Source of the DNA: Rugosimonospora sp036494675
GTDB taxonomy: Bacteria > Actinomycetota > Actinomycetes > Mycobacteriales > Micromonosporaceae
DNA: 64,000 nt
NCBI GenBank assembly: GCA_036494675.1
Contig: DASXOA010000059.1
Coordinates: 1 to 64,000 of the forward strand
Reading direction: 5' to 3'
This document shows positions 41,388 to 49,541 of the stretch, piece by piece; positions within the stretch are counted from its first letter, which is position 1, and the number at the start of each line of letters is the position of its first letter. Position numbers and translations under genes: made by a program. The notes below the pieces were generated by a model. It did not search any database, had not been told where the DNA came from, and saw only the letters and a list, made by a program, of their open reading frames with translations.

Positions 41388-43028
41388 ATGCAGGGCGTAC
41401 ATGTTCGAGTGCTGGCCGCATTCCCGGCGGCCATCGGTGTGATCGACCTTGCCACGGCGACCGCGCCACACCACTCCGGCCGGATCTGCCGCCATGCCGC
41501 GAGCCTCTTCGCGGGCGGGCCGATGCCCCGGCCGCAGGCGCTGACCATCGGCCTGGTGATGGTGATCCTCGCGCACGGTGCCGCCGGACGGCGCCGGCTC
41601 TCCCTCCACCTCGCGATGGCCGCGCTGGCACTCGCGGCGCTGCGCGCGATGCCCGGTCGGCCGGTGCGGGTGACGCTGCTCGGCGCGGTGCTGATCGGGC
41701 TGTTCGCGCTGCGCGCCGAGTTCCCCACCCGGCCGGACACCCGGCGGCTGCGCCTGGCCGCCCAACTCGGCGCGGGCGTGCTGATCCTGGTGGTCGCCGG
41801 AATCGGCTGGGAGCTGGCCGTCGACCGGGCCGGGCCCCGGACGGTCGGCAGCGCGATGCTCGCCGACTTCATCACGACCACGGCTCCGCCGGCTCCGATC
41901 ACCGCCCACGCCGCGGTCGGCCCGGCGCTGTCCGTGCTGGTGGCCGGCGGTGGGGTGGTCGTGCTGCTGCTGGCACTCGCGGCGGCCGGGCCACCGCAGC
42001 CGGCGAACGCGGCGCAGCGCTCGTCGGTCACAGCCCTGGCCTGGCACGCCGGCGCGGACAGCCTCGCGCCGTTCGCCACCCGCCACGACAAGACCTACGC
42101 CTTCAGCCCGGACGGGCGCTGCGCGATCGGCTACCGGGTGTTCTTCGGTACCGCCCTGGCCGGCGGTGACCCGGTCGGCCACCCGGACTCCGCCGACGCG
42201 GCGATCGCCGAGTTCGTGGCCACCTGCGTGCGCAACGGCTGGCGGCCCGCGGTGCTCGGCGCCAGCGAACCGATGCGGGCGCGCTGGGCCGGGTACGGCC
42301 TGCGCGGCCTGGTGATCGGCGACGAGGCGATCGTGCACCCGGCGACGTTCAGCCTCGCATCCCGCCGGATGCGCAACGTGCGCCAGGCGGTCGCGCGTAC
42401 CCGTAATGCCGGGGTGGGCGTGGACATCGGCCCCCTGACCGCGCACCTGGCCACGTCCCTGCGGCCGGTGCTCGACGATTGGCTGGCCGGCCGCCGCGAG
42501 CGCGGCTTCGCGATGAACCTCGACCAGATCCTCGTTCCGCGGGAAGACTGCCTGGTCGCGGTGGCCAGCCTGCCGTCGGGCGAGCCGGTGGCGTTCGCCC
42601 GCTTCGCGGTCTGCGCGGGGGGCCGGACGCTGACCCTGGACGTCGCCCCGCGCGGCCGGCGGGCACCCAACGGCGTGGTCGAACGGTTGATCGTCGAGAT
42701 GGTGGCGTACGGCGCCGCGAACGACGCCGAGGAGGTGTCGCTGAACTTCGCCGGGCTTCGCGGAGTGTTCGAGTCCTCCGGAGCGGCGGGGCGGGTCGGC
42801 GGGGTCCTGGTGCGCGCGTTCGACCGGTGGATCGAACTCGGTCCGCTCTACCGGTTCTGCGCGAAGTTCCAACCGACCTGGCGACCCCGCAGCCTGCTGA
42901 TGGGCTCCTGGGCGTCGCTCGGCGTCGTCGGCGCGGCGGCGCTGACCGCCGAGTTCGGCCGCACGGCGCTGCCGGAGCCGCCGGCGGAATCCGCCGACGC
43001 GACCGGCCCGGAGCCCGCGACCTGCTGA
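41388..43028 (+). CDS. DUF2156 (MprF-type lysyl-phosphatidylglycerol synthase C-terminal) membrane protein
   Basis: The protein is 546 residues from the ATG at 41388. It starts with about six hydrophobic segments (residues 5-205). The cytosolic C-terminal domain (230-520) has DUF2156/MprF landmarks: DSLAPFATRHDKTYAFSPDG, AIGYRVFFGTALAGGDPVG, EFVATCVRNGWRPAVLGAS and VERLIVEMVAYG with EEVSLNFAGLRG. MprF-type proteins transfer an aminoacyl group from tRNA to phosphatidylglycerol, but DUF2156 members lacking the flippase half are often uncharacterised. It is monocistronic; the next genes are convergent. Confidence 0.85.
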   Translation: MQGVHVRVLAAFPAAIGVIDLATATAPHHSGRICRHAASLFAGGPMPRPQALTIGLVMVILAHGAAGRRRLSLHLAMAALALAALRAMPGRPVRVTLLGAVLIGLFALRAEFPTRPDTRRLRLAAQLGAGVLILVVAGIGWELAVDRAGPRTVGSAMLADFITTTAPPAPITAHAAVGPALSVLVAGGGVVVLLLALAAAGPPQPANAAQRSSVTALAWHAGADSLAPFATRHDKTYAFSPDGRCAIGYRVFFGTALAGGDPVGHPDSADAAIAEFVATCVRNGWRPAVLGASEPMRARWAGYGLRGLVIGDEAIVHPATFSLASRRMRNVRQAVARTRNAGVGVDIGPLTAHLATSLRPVLDDWLAGRRERGFAMNLDQILVPREDCLVAVASLPSGEPVAFARFAVCAGGRTLTLDVAPRGRRAPNGVVERLIVEMVAYGAANDAEEVSLNFAGLRGVFESSGAAGRVGGVLVRAFDRWIELGPLYRFCAKFQPTWRPRSLLMGSWASLGVVGAAALTAEFGRTALPEPPAESADATGPEPATC

Positions 43029-43123
43029 CGCCCGCCCGGCAATCTGCCGACGGTCCGCCCGCGACCTGCCGGCCGCGACCTGCTGACGGCGACCGGTCAG
43101 CGGTGCCCGCACATCCGCTCAGG

Positions 43124-43140
43124 CGGCGGGGACCCCGCCG
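43124..43140. terminator. Cruciform-type palindrome between convergent genes
   Basis: CGGCGGGG-A-CCCCGCCG is a perfect 17-nt palindrome in the 117-bp gap between the DUF2156 and galE stop codons. The gap also carries two direct copies of CCGCTCAGGCGGCGGGGACC (from about 43115 and 43142). The position suits a bidirectional terminator, but a one-base loop means the ends of the stem would have to open. Confidence 0.5.
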
Positions 43141-43145
43141 TCCGC

Positions 43146-44141
43146 TCAGGCGGCGGGGACCGCGCCGGACAGCTCGGACCACGCCAGCCAGGTCGAGGCG
43201 ATCATCTCGGTCAACCCGTACCGGGCCTGCCAGCCCAGCTCCCGCCGGATCCGGGACACGTCCGCCACCACCTCGGGCGGGTCGCCGGGCCGGCGGGCGC
43301 CGACCTCGTACCGGACCGGCTGGCCGGTCACCGCACCGATCCGGTTCAGCACCTCCAGTACCGAGTAGCCCCGGCCGGTTCCGACGTTGTAGACGCTCGA
43401 CGCCGGCGTGCGGCCCATCAGCCTGTCCACCGCGGCGAGGTGCGCCGCCGCCAGGTCCTGCACGTGCACGTAGTCGCGTACCCCGGTGCCGTCCCGGGTC
43501 GGGAAGTCGGTGCCGGTGACGGTCACCGGGCGGTCCGCGGTCATCGCGGCGAGGGCGATCGGTACCAGGTTCGCCGGTGCCAGGTTCGCCGGTACCCGGT
43601 CGGCCAGCAGCGGCTGCGCCGCACCCACCACGTTGAAGTACCGCAGCGCGAGCCAGGACATCGGGTACCCGTCCCCGGCCGCCGCGATCAACTGCTCGCC
43701 GAGGAGCTTGGTCAGCCCGTACGGGTTGATCGGTGCGGCCCGGCACGACTCGTCCACCCGGGGCGCGGCCGGGATCCCGTACACCGCGGCCGACGAGGAG
43801 AACAGCAGCCGGGACACGCCCGCACCGGCCATCGCATCGAGCAGCGCGACGACCCCGCCGACGTTCTCCCGGTGGTACCAGTCGGGGCGGGCCACGGATT
43901 CGGAAACCGACTTGCGGGCCGCCAGGTGCACCACGCCGTCGATCCGGTGCCGGCGCAGCACGTCGGTGATCAGCGACCGGTCGGTGACCGCGCCGACCAC
44001 CAGCGCCACGTCGTCGGGCAGCCGTTCGGGCCGGCCGGTGGACAGATCGTCGAGGACGACCACCTGGTACCCGGCCCCGCGCAGGCAGCGCACCACGTGC
44101 CCGCCGATGTACCCGGCCCCGCCGGTGACCAGCCAGGTCAT
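43146..44141 (-). CDS. galE: UDP-glucose 4-epimerase
   Basis: The protein is 331 residues; the ATG at 44141 overlaps the upstream stop (ATGA). It has the Rossmann motif VTGGAGYIGGHV at the N-terminus, VHLAARKSVSESV, SSSAAVYG, and the catalytic NPYGLTKLLGEQ (Y-x3-K). GTGVRDYVHVQDLAAAH and VYNVGTGRGYSVLEV are diagnostic of the GalE branch of extended SDRs. It interconverts UDP-glucose and UDP-galactose, feeding galactosylated glycolipids or wall polymers. As the third gene of an operon with a GT28 glycosyltransferase, it likely supplies the sugar donor. The operon is probably under the BlaI-type repressor. Confidence 0.9.
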   Translation of the reverse strand: MTWLVTGGAGYIGGHVVRCLRGAGYQVVVLDDLSTGRPERLPDDVALVVGAVTDRSLITDVLRRHRIDGVVHLAARKSVSESVARPDWYHRENVGGVVALLDAMAGAGVSRLLFSSSAAVYGIPAAPRVDESCRAAPINPYGLTKLLGEQLIAAAGDGYPMSWLALRYFNVVGAAQPLLADRVPANLAPANLVPIALAAMTADRPVTVTGTDFPTRDGTGVRDYVHVQDLAAAHLAAVDRLMGRTPASSVYNVGTGRGYSVLEVLNRIGAVTGQPVRYEVGARRPGDPPEVVADVSRIRRELGWQARYGLTEMIASTWLAWSELSGAVPAA

Positions 44142-44902
44142 CGCCACACCGGTTCGGGTACACCGCGCCCGCGAACACCGTGCTCGGCCATACCGTGCTC
44201 GGCCAGCGGTCCGACCCGCAGTCCCCGCTCCCGGCAGGTTGCCACCAGCCGGGGCAGCGCTCCGAGAGTGGCATGCCAGGAGCCGGGTACCGAGGTGACG
44301 TCGGAGTCGTGCAGCAGGATCGTGCCGCCGCCATTCAGGTCGGCGACGACCGTGCGGTACACCGATTCCGGGGTGGCCCGGGCCGTCCAGTCCTCGCCCC
44401 AGGCGGTCCACAGCACCGGGGTGAGCCCGAGCCGGCGCGCGCTGGCCAGGACGGCGGCGGTGAGCACCCCGTACGGCGGCCGGAACCACCGCGGCTGTTC
44501 ACCGGTCGCGTCGGCGATCACGTCCCGGGCCCGGGCCAGGTCGTGGTACGTCGCCGGTGCCCCGCGGGCCAGCAGGCACCGATGGTCGTACCCGTGTACG
44601 GCGACCTCGTGCCCGGCCGCCACGATCTCCTTGGCCAGCATGGGCGACCGGGCCACCCAGCGGCCGAGCAGGAAGAACGTGGCGCGCAGGTCGAGGCGCT
44701 CCAGTTCGGCCAGGAAGCGCGGCGTGGACAGCGGGTGCGGGCCGTCGTCGAAAGTGAGCGCCACGTGGTCCGGGTGCCCCACCCCGGCCAGCCCCGGGGT
44801 GAGCCGGTTGCGCAGCGGGCCGATCGAGGCCAGTGCCGGCGCCGCGTACAGCGCCGCGAGCGCACCGGCCGCGACCGCCGCCGAACGCAGCGGCCGGCTC
44901 AT
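44138..44902 (-). CDS. NodB-type polysaccharide deacetylase, membrane-anchored or secreted
   Basis: The protein is 254 residues; ATG at 44902 overlaps the upstream stop by ATGA. The N-terminus has a hydrophobic segment (SAAVAAGALAALYAAPALA) that could be a signal or anchor. The NodB domain shows the five motifs: TFDDGPHP, HGYDHR (HxxxH variant with His at both positions), RPPYG, the ED-W near LWTAWGEDW and LLHDSD. It probably removes acyl groups from a cell-envelope polysaccharide or glycolipid using a metal ion bound by Asp and two His. It overlaps galE by 4 bp and lies in the BlaI-linked operon. Confidence 0.88.
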   Translation of the reverse strand: MSRPLRSAAVAAGALAALYAAPALASIGPLRNRLTPGLAGVGHPDHVALTFDDGPHPLSTPRFLAELERLDLRATFFLLGRWVARSPMLAKEIVAAGHEVAVHGYDHRCLLARGAPATYHDLARARDVIADATGEQPRWFRPPYGVLTAAVLASARRLGLTPVLWTAWGEDWTARATPESVYRTVVADLNGGGTILLHDSDVTSVPGSWHATLGALPRLVATCRERGLRVGPLAEHGMAEHGVRGRGVPEPVWR

Positions 44903-46266
44903 CGCCGGGCTCCGGCGAACGACGGGTGGGCCGGATCCCCGACTGCCGACCGGCCGGCCACGGAGAGCTCCGGATGGGTGTCCGCGACGGATCGCGGGTC
45001 GACGCCGCTGGCCATGGCGACGATCGAGTCGATCGCCGATGGCGCGCGGAACATCTCCCCGGCGGCCGCCCGCTGGCGCCGGCCCCGGTCGCCGCCGAGG
45101 ACACCGGTCAGCACGGCGCTCAGCTCGGCGGGGTCGCGTACCCACGGTGCCAGCCCGGCGTCGTGCAGGGCCTGCGCGTTGGTCGTACCGTGGCCGGGCA
45201 GGCACCGGTACGTGATCACCGGTACGCCGACCGCCATCGCCTCCAGCGACGTCAGTCCGCCCGCGTTCTGCACCACCACGTCGCTGGCCCGGATCAGCTC
45301 CGCCATCTGCTCGACCCAGCCCAGCGCCACGCCGGTGCCGTCCCGGGTGAGCCGCTCGCGCAGGCTCTCGTTGCGCCCGCAGATGGTCACCGGGGTGACC
45401 AGCCCGGTCGCGGCCAGGTCGGCGGCCGCCTCGGCCACCTGGCCCACGCCCCACGAGCCGGCGACCACCAGAGCCAGCCGACCGGTCGGCGGCAGCCCGT
45501 ACGCGGCCCGGGTGCGGGCCGCCTCGGCGGGATCGCTGACCGGGTGGAAGGCCGGCCGTACCGCCGGGGAGCACACCTCGACAACCTCACCGCGGTGCCG
45601 CCGGGCCTGGGTCGCGGCCACGTCGTGCAGTGCCAGGTTCAGGTCGACGCCGTCAGCGATCCACAGCGGGTGCACGGACAGGTCGGTGAGAAAGGTCACG
45701 ACCGGCGCGGCCAGCTCCCCGCTCCGGCGCATCCGGCCCAGCAGCTGGCTGGCCAGGTGGTAGGTGGACACGATGACGCGGGGCGGCGGCAGCGCCTCAT
45801 CGCCCGGGAGCGGGTGCTCGGCGACCGGGTTTCGCCGCATCGGATCGGAGCCGAAGAGCCGGGTCGCCCGGGTCACGGCCCTGCGGCTGACCAGCGCGCC
45901 GACCGCGTTGGCCATCCACTCCCGCCGTTCCAGGTTGCCGACCACCCAGCCCCAGCTCTCCGGGGCGACCTTGAGTTCCGTCGCGTACGCCCGGCGCAGC
46001 GCACCCCCCGCCCGCTCGCCGAGCAGATCGAGGAAGTCGTGGCAGTCGACCTGGTAGCCGATCGCCCGCAGCTGGCGGCTCAGCTCACCGGCGGCACCGT
46101 CGTGACCTGCGCCGACGCTCGCCGAGACGATGCTGATCCGCTCCCGGGGAGCGCGCCCTGAGCCGGTCTGCGACCGGGGCGAGCACCCCCGACCCTGGTC
46201 CAGGGAAGCCGTGTGTGGTCCCACCAATCCGCCCACTGCGACCCGCCCTTCCTCTTCGTGATCCAC
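44899..46266 (-). CDS. GT28 (MGDG synthase/UGT-like) glycosyltransferase
   Basis: The protein is 455 residues from the GTG at 46266, though the first 40 residues are poorly conserved in character and a later start is possible. The N-terminal domain begins RISIVSASVGAGHDGAAGEL, the signature of the MGDG synthase family, with VIVSTYHLASQLLG and FLTDLSVHPLWI. The C-terminal domain has VVAGSWGVGQVAEAA, GWVEQMAELIRASDVVVQNAGGLTSLEAMAVGVPV and the conserved NAQAL. These GT-B enzymes transfer glucose or galactose to diacylglycerol to make glycolipids. The downstream galE suggests galactosylation. Its start lies 17 bp from the first BlaI-type operator, so it heads a BlaI-controlled operon. Confidence 0.87.
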   Translation of the reverse strand: MDHEEEGRVAVGGLVGPHTASLDQGRGCSPRSQTGSGRAPRERISIVSASVGAGHDGAAGELSRQLRAIGYQVDCHDFLDLLGERAGGALRRAYATELKVAPESWGWVVGNLERREWMANAVGALVSRRAVTRATRLFGSDPMRRNPVAEHPLPGDEALPPPRVIVSTYHLASQLLGRMRRSGELAAPVVTFLTDLSVHPLWIADGVDLNLALHDVAATQARRHRGEVVEVCSPAVRPAFHPVSDPAEAARTRAAYGLPPTGRLALVVAGSWGVGQVAEAAADLAATGLVTPVTICGRNESLRERLTRDGTGVALGWVEQMAELIRASDVVVQNAGGLTSLEAMAVGVPVITYRCLPGHGTTNAQALHDAGLAPWVRDPAELSAVLTGVLGGDRGRRQRAAAGEMFRAPSAIDSIVAMASGVDPRSVADTHPELSVAGRSAVGDPAHPSFAGARR

Positions 46267-46283
46267 GCCACTGGGGCAGCATG

Positions 46284-46396
46284 TACTACGACAGACGTAG
46301 TAGGCCGAGATACTACTCAGGCCGTAGTAGCTATGCCAAGGGCCACTCGGTGAACATCAGGGCCGCGACTGAGTTGGTACTACTCTGTAGGTAGTA
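46284..46396. promoter_or_regulatory. Three BlaI-type operators between the GT28 operon and blaI
   Basis: Three 19-bp sites share one geometry (TACTAC, 7 bp, GTAGTA): TACTACGACAGACGTAGTA (46284-46302), TACTACTCAGGCCGTAGTA (46311-46329) and TACTACTCTGTAGGTAGTA (46378-46396). They match the known BlaI/MecI operator family and lie between the divergent GT28 and blaI starts. Site 1 is 17 bp upstream of the GT28 start, and site 3 is 46 bp before the blaI ATG. All spacers are equal, so a dimeric repressor should bind all three. The pattern predicts autoregulation plus control of the glycolipid operon. Confidence 0.88.
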
Positions 46397-46442
46397 GAGC
46401 TGGGTGGAGATCACTGAGAGGGCTGATCGGGAGGTTGTGCGC

Positions 46443-46817
46443 ATGGGACTCGAACGGCGCTCCCGGGGCACGTTGGAGCAGGAGGTCGTCGCGGCGCTGG
46501 CCGCCGCCGCGCACCCGATGACGCCGGCGCAGGTGCGCGATCACCTCGGCGGTGACCTGGCCTACACCACCGTGATGACCGTGCTCGCCCGGCTGGCCGA
46601 GAAGGGCATGGTCACCCGCGAGCGCATCGGTCGCGCGTACGCGTACATGGCGGCGCGTGACGAGGCCGAGGTGACCGCCCGGCAGATGCACCGGCTACTG
46701 GACGCCGGAGACGACAAGGTTGCGGTACTGTCCCGGTTCGTGGGCGTGCTGTCCGGCGAAGACGAGCGGCTGCTCGTCGAATTACTGCGGCGCGTCGAGG
46801 AGCCCGGCGATCGATGA
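46443..46817 (+). CDS. BlaI/MecI/CopY-family transcriptional repressor
   Basis: The protein is 124 residues from the ATG at 46443, preceded by GGGAGG at good spacing; a longer reading from GTG at 46404 has a weaker RBS. It has a winged-helix N-terminus (LEQEVVAALAAAAHPMTPAQVRDHL, AYTTVMTVLARLAEKGMVTRER) and a C-terminal helical dimerisation part ending LLVELLRRVEE. BlaI/MecI repressors bind TACTAC-type palindromes and are inactivated by proteolysis triggered by a membrane sensor-peptidase of the M56 family. Both partners are here: three operators upstream and an M56 gene overlapping by 4 bp. Confidence 0.92.
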   Translation: MGLERRSRGTLEQEVVAALAAAAHPMTPAQVRDHLGGDLAYTTVMTVLARLAEKGMVTRERIGRAYAYMAARDEAEVTARQMHRLLDAGDDKVAVLSRFVGVLSGEDERLLVELLRRVEEPGDR

Positions 46818-47818
46818 CCGAAGCACTGTTGATCACGCTCTCGGTCGTCCTGATCTTCGCGATCGTCGGACCGGGACTCGCCAGGCGGTTACCGCCGGCG
46901 GTGGCAACCCGCCTGCTCGTGCCGACAGGCGTGATGATGGCCGCCTCCGGCGTGTGGGCGCTTGTCACGTTCGGCTTCACCTGGGTCGCACAGCTCGGCC
47001 CGGTCAGCCGGTACGGTGACTGGTCGGCCACCGCGATCCGGGCGGACTCGCCGTTCCCGATGATCGTTCCGGCCGGCTGCGGGCTGCTCGCGATCGGCTC
47101 GGTGACCCGGGCGGCACTGCTGGCCAACCGGCGGCTGCGGTTCATGGGCGCGGTCCGGCGGGACTGCGCACAGCACGGTACGGCCGGATCGCTCGTCGTC
47201 CTGGACTCCGAGCAGCCGGACGCGTTCGCGACACCGGGCCCCTCGGGCCGCATCGTGGTCACCACGGGCCTGCTGCGGGCGCTCAGTGCCGCCGAGCGCC
47301 GGGCGCTGATCGCCCACGAGACCGCGCACCTGGTGCACCGGCACGCCTGGTGGCTGCTCGCCACCGACGTGGCCGCGGCGGCCAACCCGCTGCTGCGGCC
47401 GACCGCCTCGGCCGTCGAGCACGCCGTGGAGCGGTGGGCCGACGAGGACGCCGCCCACGAGGTCACCGACCGGCGGCTGGTCGCCCGTACCCTCGCCCGC
47501 ACCGCGCTGCTGATCCACAACGCCGCCCCGACCGGCCTGACGCTCGCCACCGGCGGGGACGTGCCCTGCCGGGTACGCGCGCTGCTGGAACCCCCGCCGC
47601 GACCACGCGTCCTGCCGTTGACCGTGCTGCTCGCCCTGCTGGTGGCCGGTTCGGCCGCCGACGCCACGATGGAGCGCCAGGGCGACCGGTTCCTGGACAA
47701 CGCGGTCAACGTGGAGACCGTGCAGGCACAACAGCCCGTCCACCATGATCACCACGGCCTGCCCAGCGGCGCCCACCTCCGGCACGTCGCGCACGACGTG
47801 CAGCAGTTCCTGCGATAG
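46814..47818 (+). CDS. M56-family membrane metallopeptidase (BlaR1/MecR1 sensor-like, no penicillin-binding domain)
   Basis: The protein is 334 residues; its ATG overlaps the blaI stop (ATGA). Three hydrophobic segments near the N-terminus (4-24, 38-58, 86-104) precede the peptidase domain with LIAHETAHLVHRHAWW: HETAH is the HExxH zinc motif at about residue 168. A second hydrophobic region follows (about 275-290). The long C-terminal antibiotic-sensing domain of BlaR1 is absent, as in many actinobacterial homologues, so the signal is unknown. It probably cleaves or triggers cleavage of the BlaI-like repressor. Confidence 0.88.
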   Translation: MTEALLITLSVVLIFAIVGPGLARRLPPAVATRLLVPTGVMMAASGVWALVTFGFTWVAQLGPVSRYGDWSATAIRADSPFPMIVPAGCGLLAIGSVTRAALLANRRLRFMGAVRRDCAQHGTAGSLVVLDSEQPDAFATPGPSGRIVVTTGLLRALSAAERRALIAHETAHLVHRHAWWLLATDVAAAANPLLRPTASAVEHAVERWADEDAAHEVTDRRLVARTLARTALLIHNAAPTGLTLATGGDVPCRVRALLEPPPRPRVLPLTVLLALLVAGSAADATMERQGDRFLDNAVNVETVQAQQPVHHDHHGLPSGAHLRHVAHDVQQFLR

Positions 47819-47839
47819 GCGCGCTCCGGAGCCGCTGCC

Positions 47840-48274
47840 TCAGGATTCCTCGGTGACCAGCGCCTCCAGCGCCGGCAGTGCGGCGGCCAGGGCGGCGCGC
47901 TGCTCATCGGAGAGGCCGGCCAGCCGGGCGTCGAGCAGGGCGGTGCGCTGCGAGCGCACCTCCTCCAGTACCTTCGCGCCGGCCCGGGACAGCGCCACCC
48001 TGGTGGACCGGGCGTCGTCGGGGTCCGGGCTGCGTACGATCAGGTCCCGCTCATCCAGGGAGGCCAGCACCCGCGTCATGGTGGGGGCGGTCACGGCCTC
48101 GCGGGCCGCCAGTTCGCCCAGCCGCAGCGGTCCGTGCTCCTCGATGGACGCGAGCGTCGACAGTTGCAGCGGCGGCACGTCGTTGGTGTCGAGCCGGATC
48201 CGCCGGGACAGCCGGGCCACCGCGATGCGCAGCCGCGCGGCGAGATGGGGATCAGTGCCAACCGGCGCGGTCAT
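47840..48274 (-). CDS. MarR-family transcriptional regulator
   Basis: The protein is 144 residues from the ATG at 48274; a GTG one codon upstream (48277) fits the RBS AGGAGG equally well. It has the MarR winged helix: LSTLASIEEHGPLRLGELAAREAVTAPTMTRVLASLDERDLIVR, then DPDDARSTRVALSRAGAKVL (the wing) and C-terminal dimerisation helices. MarR proteins usually repress neighbouring transport or stress genes on binding small phenolic ligands. No operator is obvious nearby, and the upstream hydrolase gene points the same way, so its target is unknown. Confidence 0.9.
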   Translation of the reverse strand: MTAPVGTDPHLAARLRIAVARLSRRIRLDTNDVPPLQLSTLASIEEHGPLRLGELAAREAVTAPTMTRVLASLDERDLIVRSPDPDDARSTRVALSRAGAKVLEEVRSQRTALLDARLAGLSDEQRAALAAALPALEALVTEES

Positions 48275-48382
48275 CACCGGCCGCCTCCTTCAAACTGCGA
48301 ACCCCCGTGGTCAGCGCACAGTACCCCGCCGGCCGGTACGTGGGCTGTGATATGTCAGGCATCCAGCGCGTACCGGCGTGGC

Positions 48383-49366
48383 TCAGGATGTCGCCGAGCG
48401 CAGGCCGTTCACGGCCAGGTCGGCCGCGTGCTCGATCTGGTCGACGCCGTTGTCCATGCTCGGGTGGTAGTTGGACAGGACGACGACCAGCCAGTCGTGT
48501 CCCGGTTCGATGATCCGGCCGATGCTGTTGATGATCCACTTGTAGTTGTCGGCGCTGTACGACAGCCAGCCGTTCTTCACGTACACGTTGGTGGCCTGCT
48601 TGCTCGCGGCGTCCGGTACGCCCCAGCGCTGGTCGCTCTCCACCCGGTTCATGAGGCTGAACAGGTAGTCGCAGCTGGCCGCGTCGAGCGGGCCCGGGGT
48701 GCCGTGGCCGGCCGCGGTCGCGGGCGGCGCGCCGGCCGGCGGGTTGGCCGGAGCGTTGCCTTCGGGATTGCTGATCACCTGGAGCAGCCGCAGTTGATCG
48801 GCCGCCGTGGTCTTGGTCAGCCCCCAGTACCCGTCGTCGCCGGGCAGGGTCTGGGTCAGCCCGAACACCTTGTTGGCGGCGGCGAGGCCCTTGCCGCCAC
48901 CGATGTCCTCCCACAGGTCGCTGGCCGCGTCGTTGTCGCTCTGCGTGATCATCTTGGTGGCCAGCGACGCCTCGGACGTGGTCAGCGTCTTCCCGGCCTG
49001 TTGGTGCTGGTAGAGCACGGTCGCCAGAATATCGACCTTGATGATGCTGGCCGTGTCGAACTGCTGGGACTCCTGGTAATAGATCTTCTCGCCGGTGTCC
49101 TGATCGAGCAGGGCCAGGGACGCGTGGGTGCCGGAGGAGGCCAGGTACGACGCCACCTGAGCACGGACAGCAATCGCTGGGTCGACAGTGGGTGACGGAG
49201 AGGGGCTAGGTGACGGGCTGTCACCAACCGGGTCGCTCGCGCTCGCACCGAGGTTCTGACCGCCCGACCCGCGGTGCAACCCGTACACGATCAGCATCGC
49301 TCCCGCGAGAACGAAAGCGACGACAACCGCGACAATGGTGGCGGGCCGTCCGGAAAGACGCGACAT
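48383..49366 (-). CDS. Class A beta-lactamase-fold serine hydrolase, membrane-anchored
   Basis: The protein is 327 residues: an N-terminal membrane helix (about 9-28), a Pro/Ser linker, then a hydrolase domain with the penicillin-recognising motifs SIIK (S-x-x-K, about 107-110), SDN (QSDNDAASDLW, about 147) and KNG (VYVKNGWL) in place of KTG. The Glu of the class A omega loop is not evident in the segment GLTQTLPGDDGYWGLTKTTA. It is therefore more likely a DD-peptidase or esterase-like enzyme than a beta-lactamase. It sits 1.5 kb from the BlaI/M56 pair but lacks a TACTAC operator upstream, so regulation by BlaI is not supported. Confidence 0.82.
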   Translation of the reverse strand: MSRLSGRPATIVAVVVAFVLAGAMLIVYGLHRGSGGQNLGASASDPVGDSPSPSPSPSPTVDPAIAVRAQVASYLASSGTHASLALLDQDTGEKIYYQESQQFDTASIIKVDILATVLYQHQQAGKTLTTSEASLATKMITQSDNDAASDLWEDIGGGKGLAAANKVFGLTQTLPGDDGYWGLTKTTAADQLRLLQVISNPEGNAPANPPAGAPPATAAGHGTPGPLDAASCDYLFSLMNRVESDQRWGVPDAASKQATNVYVKNGWLSYSADNYKWIINSIGRIIEPGHDWLVVVLSNYHPSMDNGVDQIEHAADLAVNGLRSATS

Positions 49367-49541
49367 AAATCCAGCCTGGCCCTGAATTGTGGGGTTTAGA
49401 TCAAGGTCAGGTCACCGTTGTGTGAACGGCCGGCCATGCTCGCTGGCAACTTCCAGGGCCCTCACAGCCAGTTCCAAGTTTCGGCCGGTACACCGTAACT
49501 GCAGGTAGACCGGCGTGTGATAAACCGTGGGGGTGGAGCGG

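Noticed and set aside
44899..46266. MurG-type peptidoglycan transferase.
   Set aside because: The VSASVGAGHDGAA start and overall layout fit the MGDG synthase/diacylglycerol glycosyltransferase branch of GT28 better than MurG, whose loop is GGTxGH.
48383..49366. Resistance beta-lactamase controlled by the nearby BlaI.
   Set aside because: The motif set is incomplete (KNG, no clear Glu) and no TACTAC operator precedes it; the operators sit at the GT28 operon.
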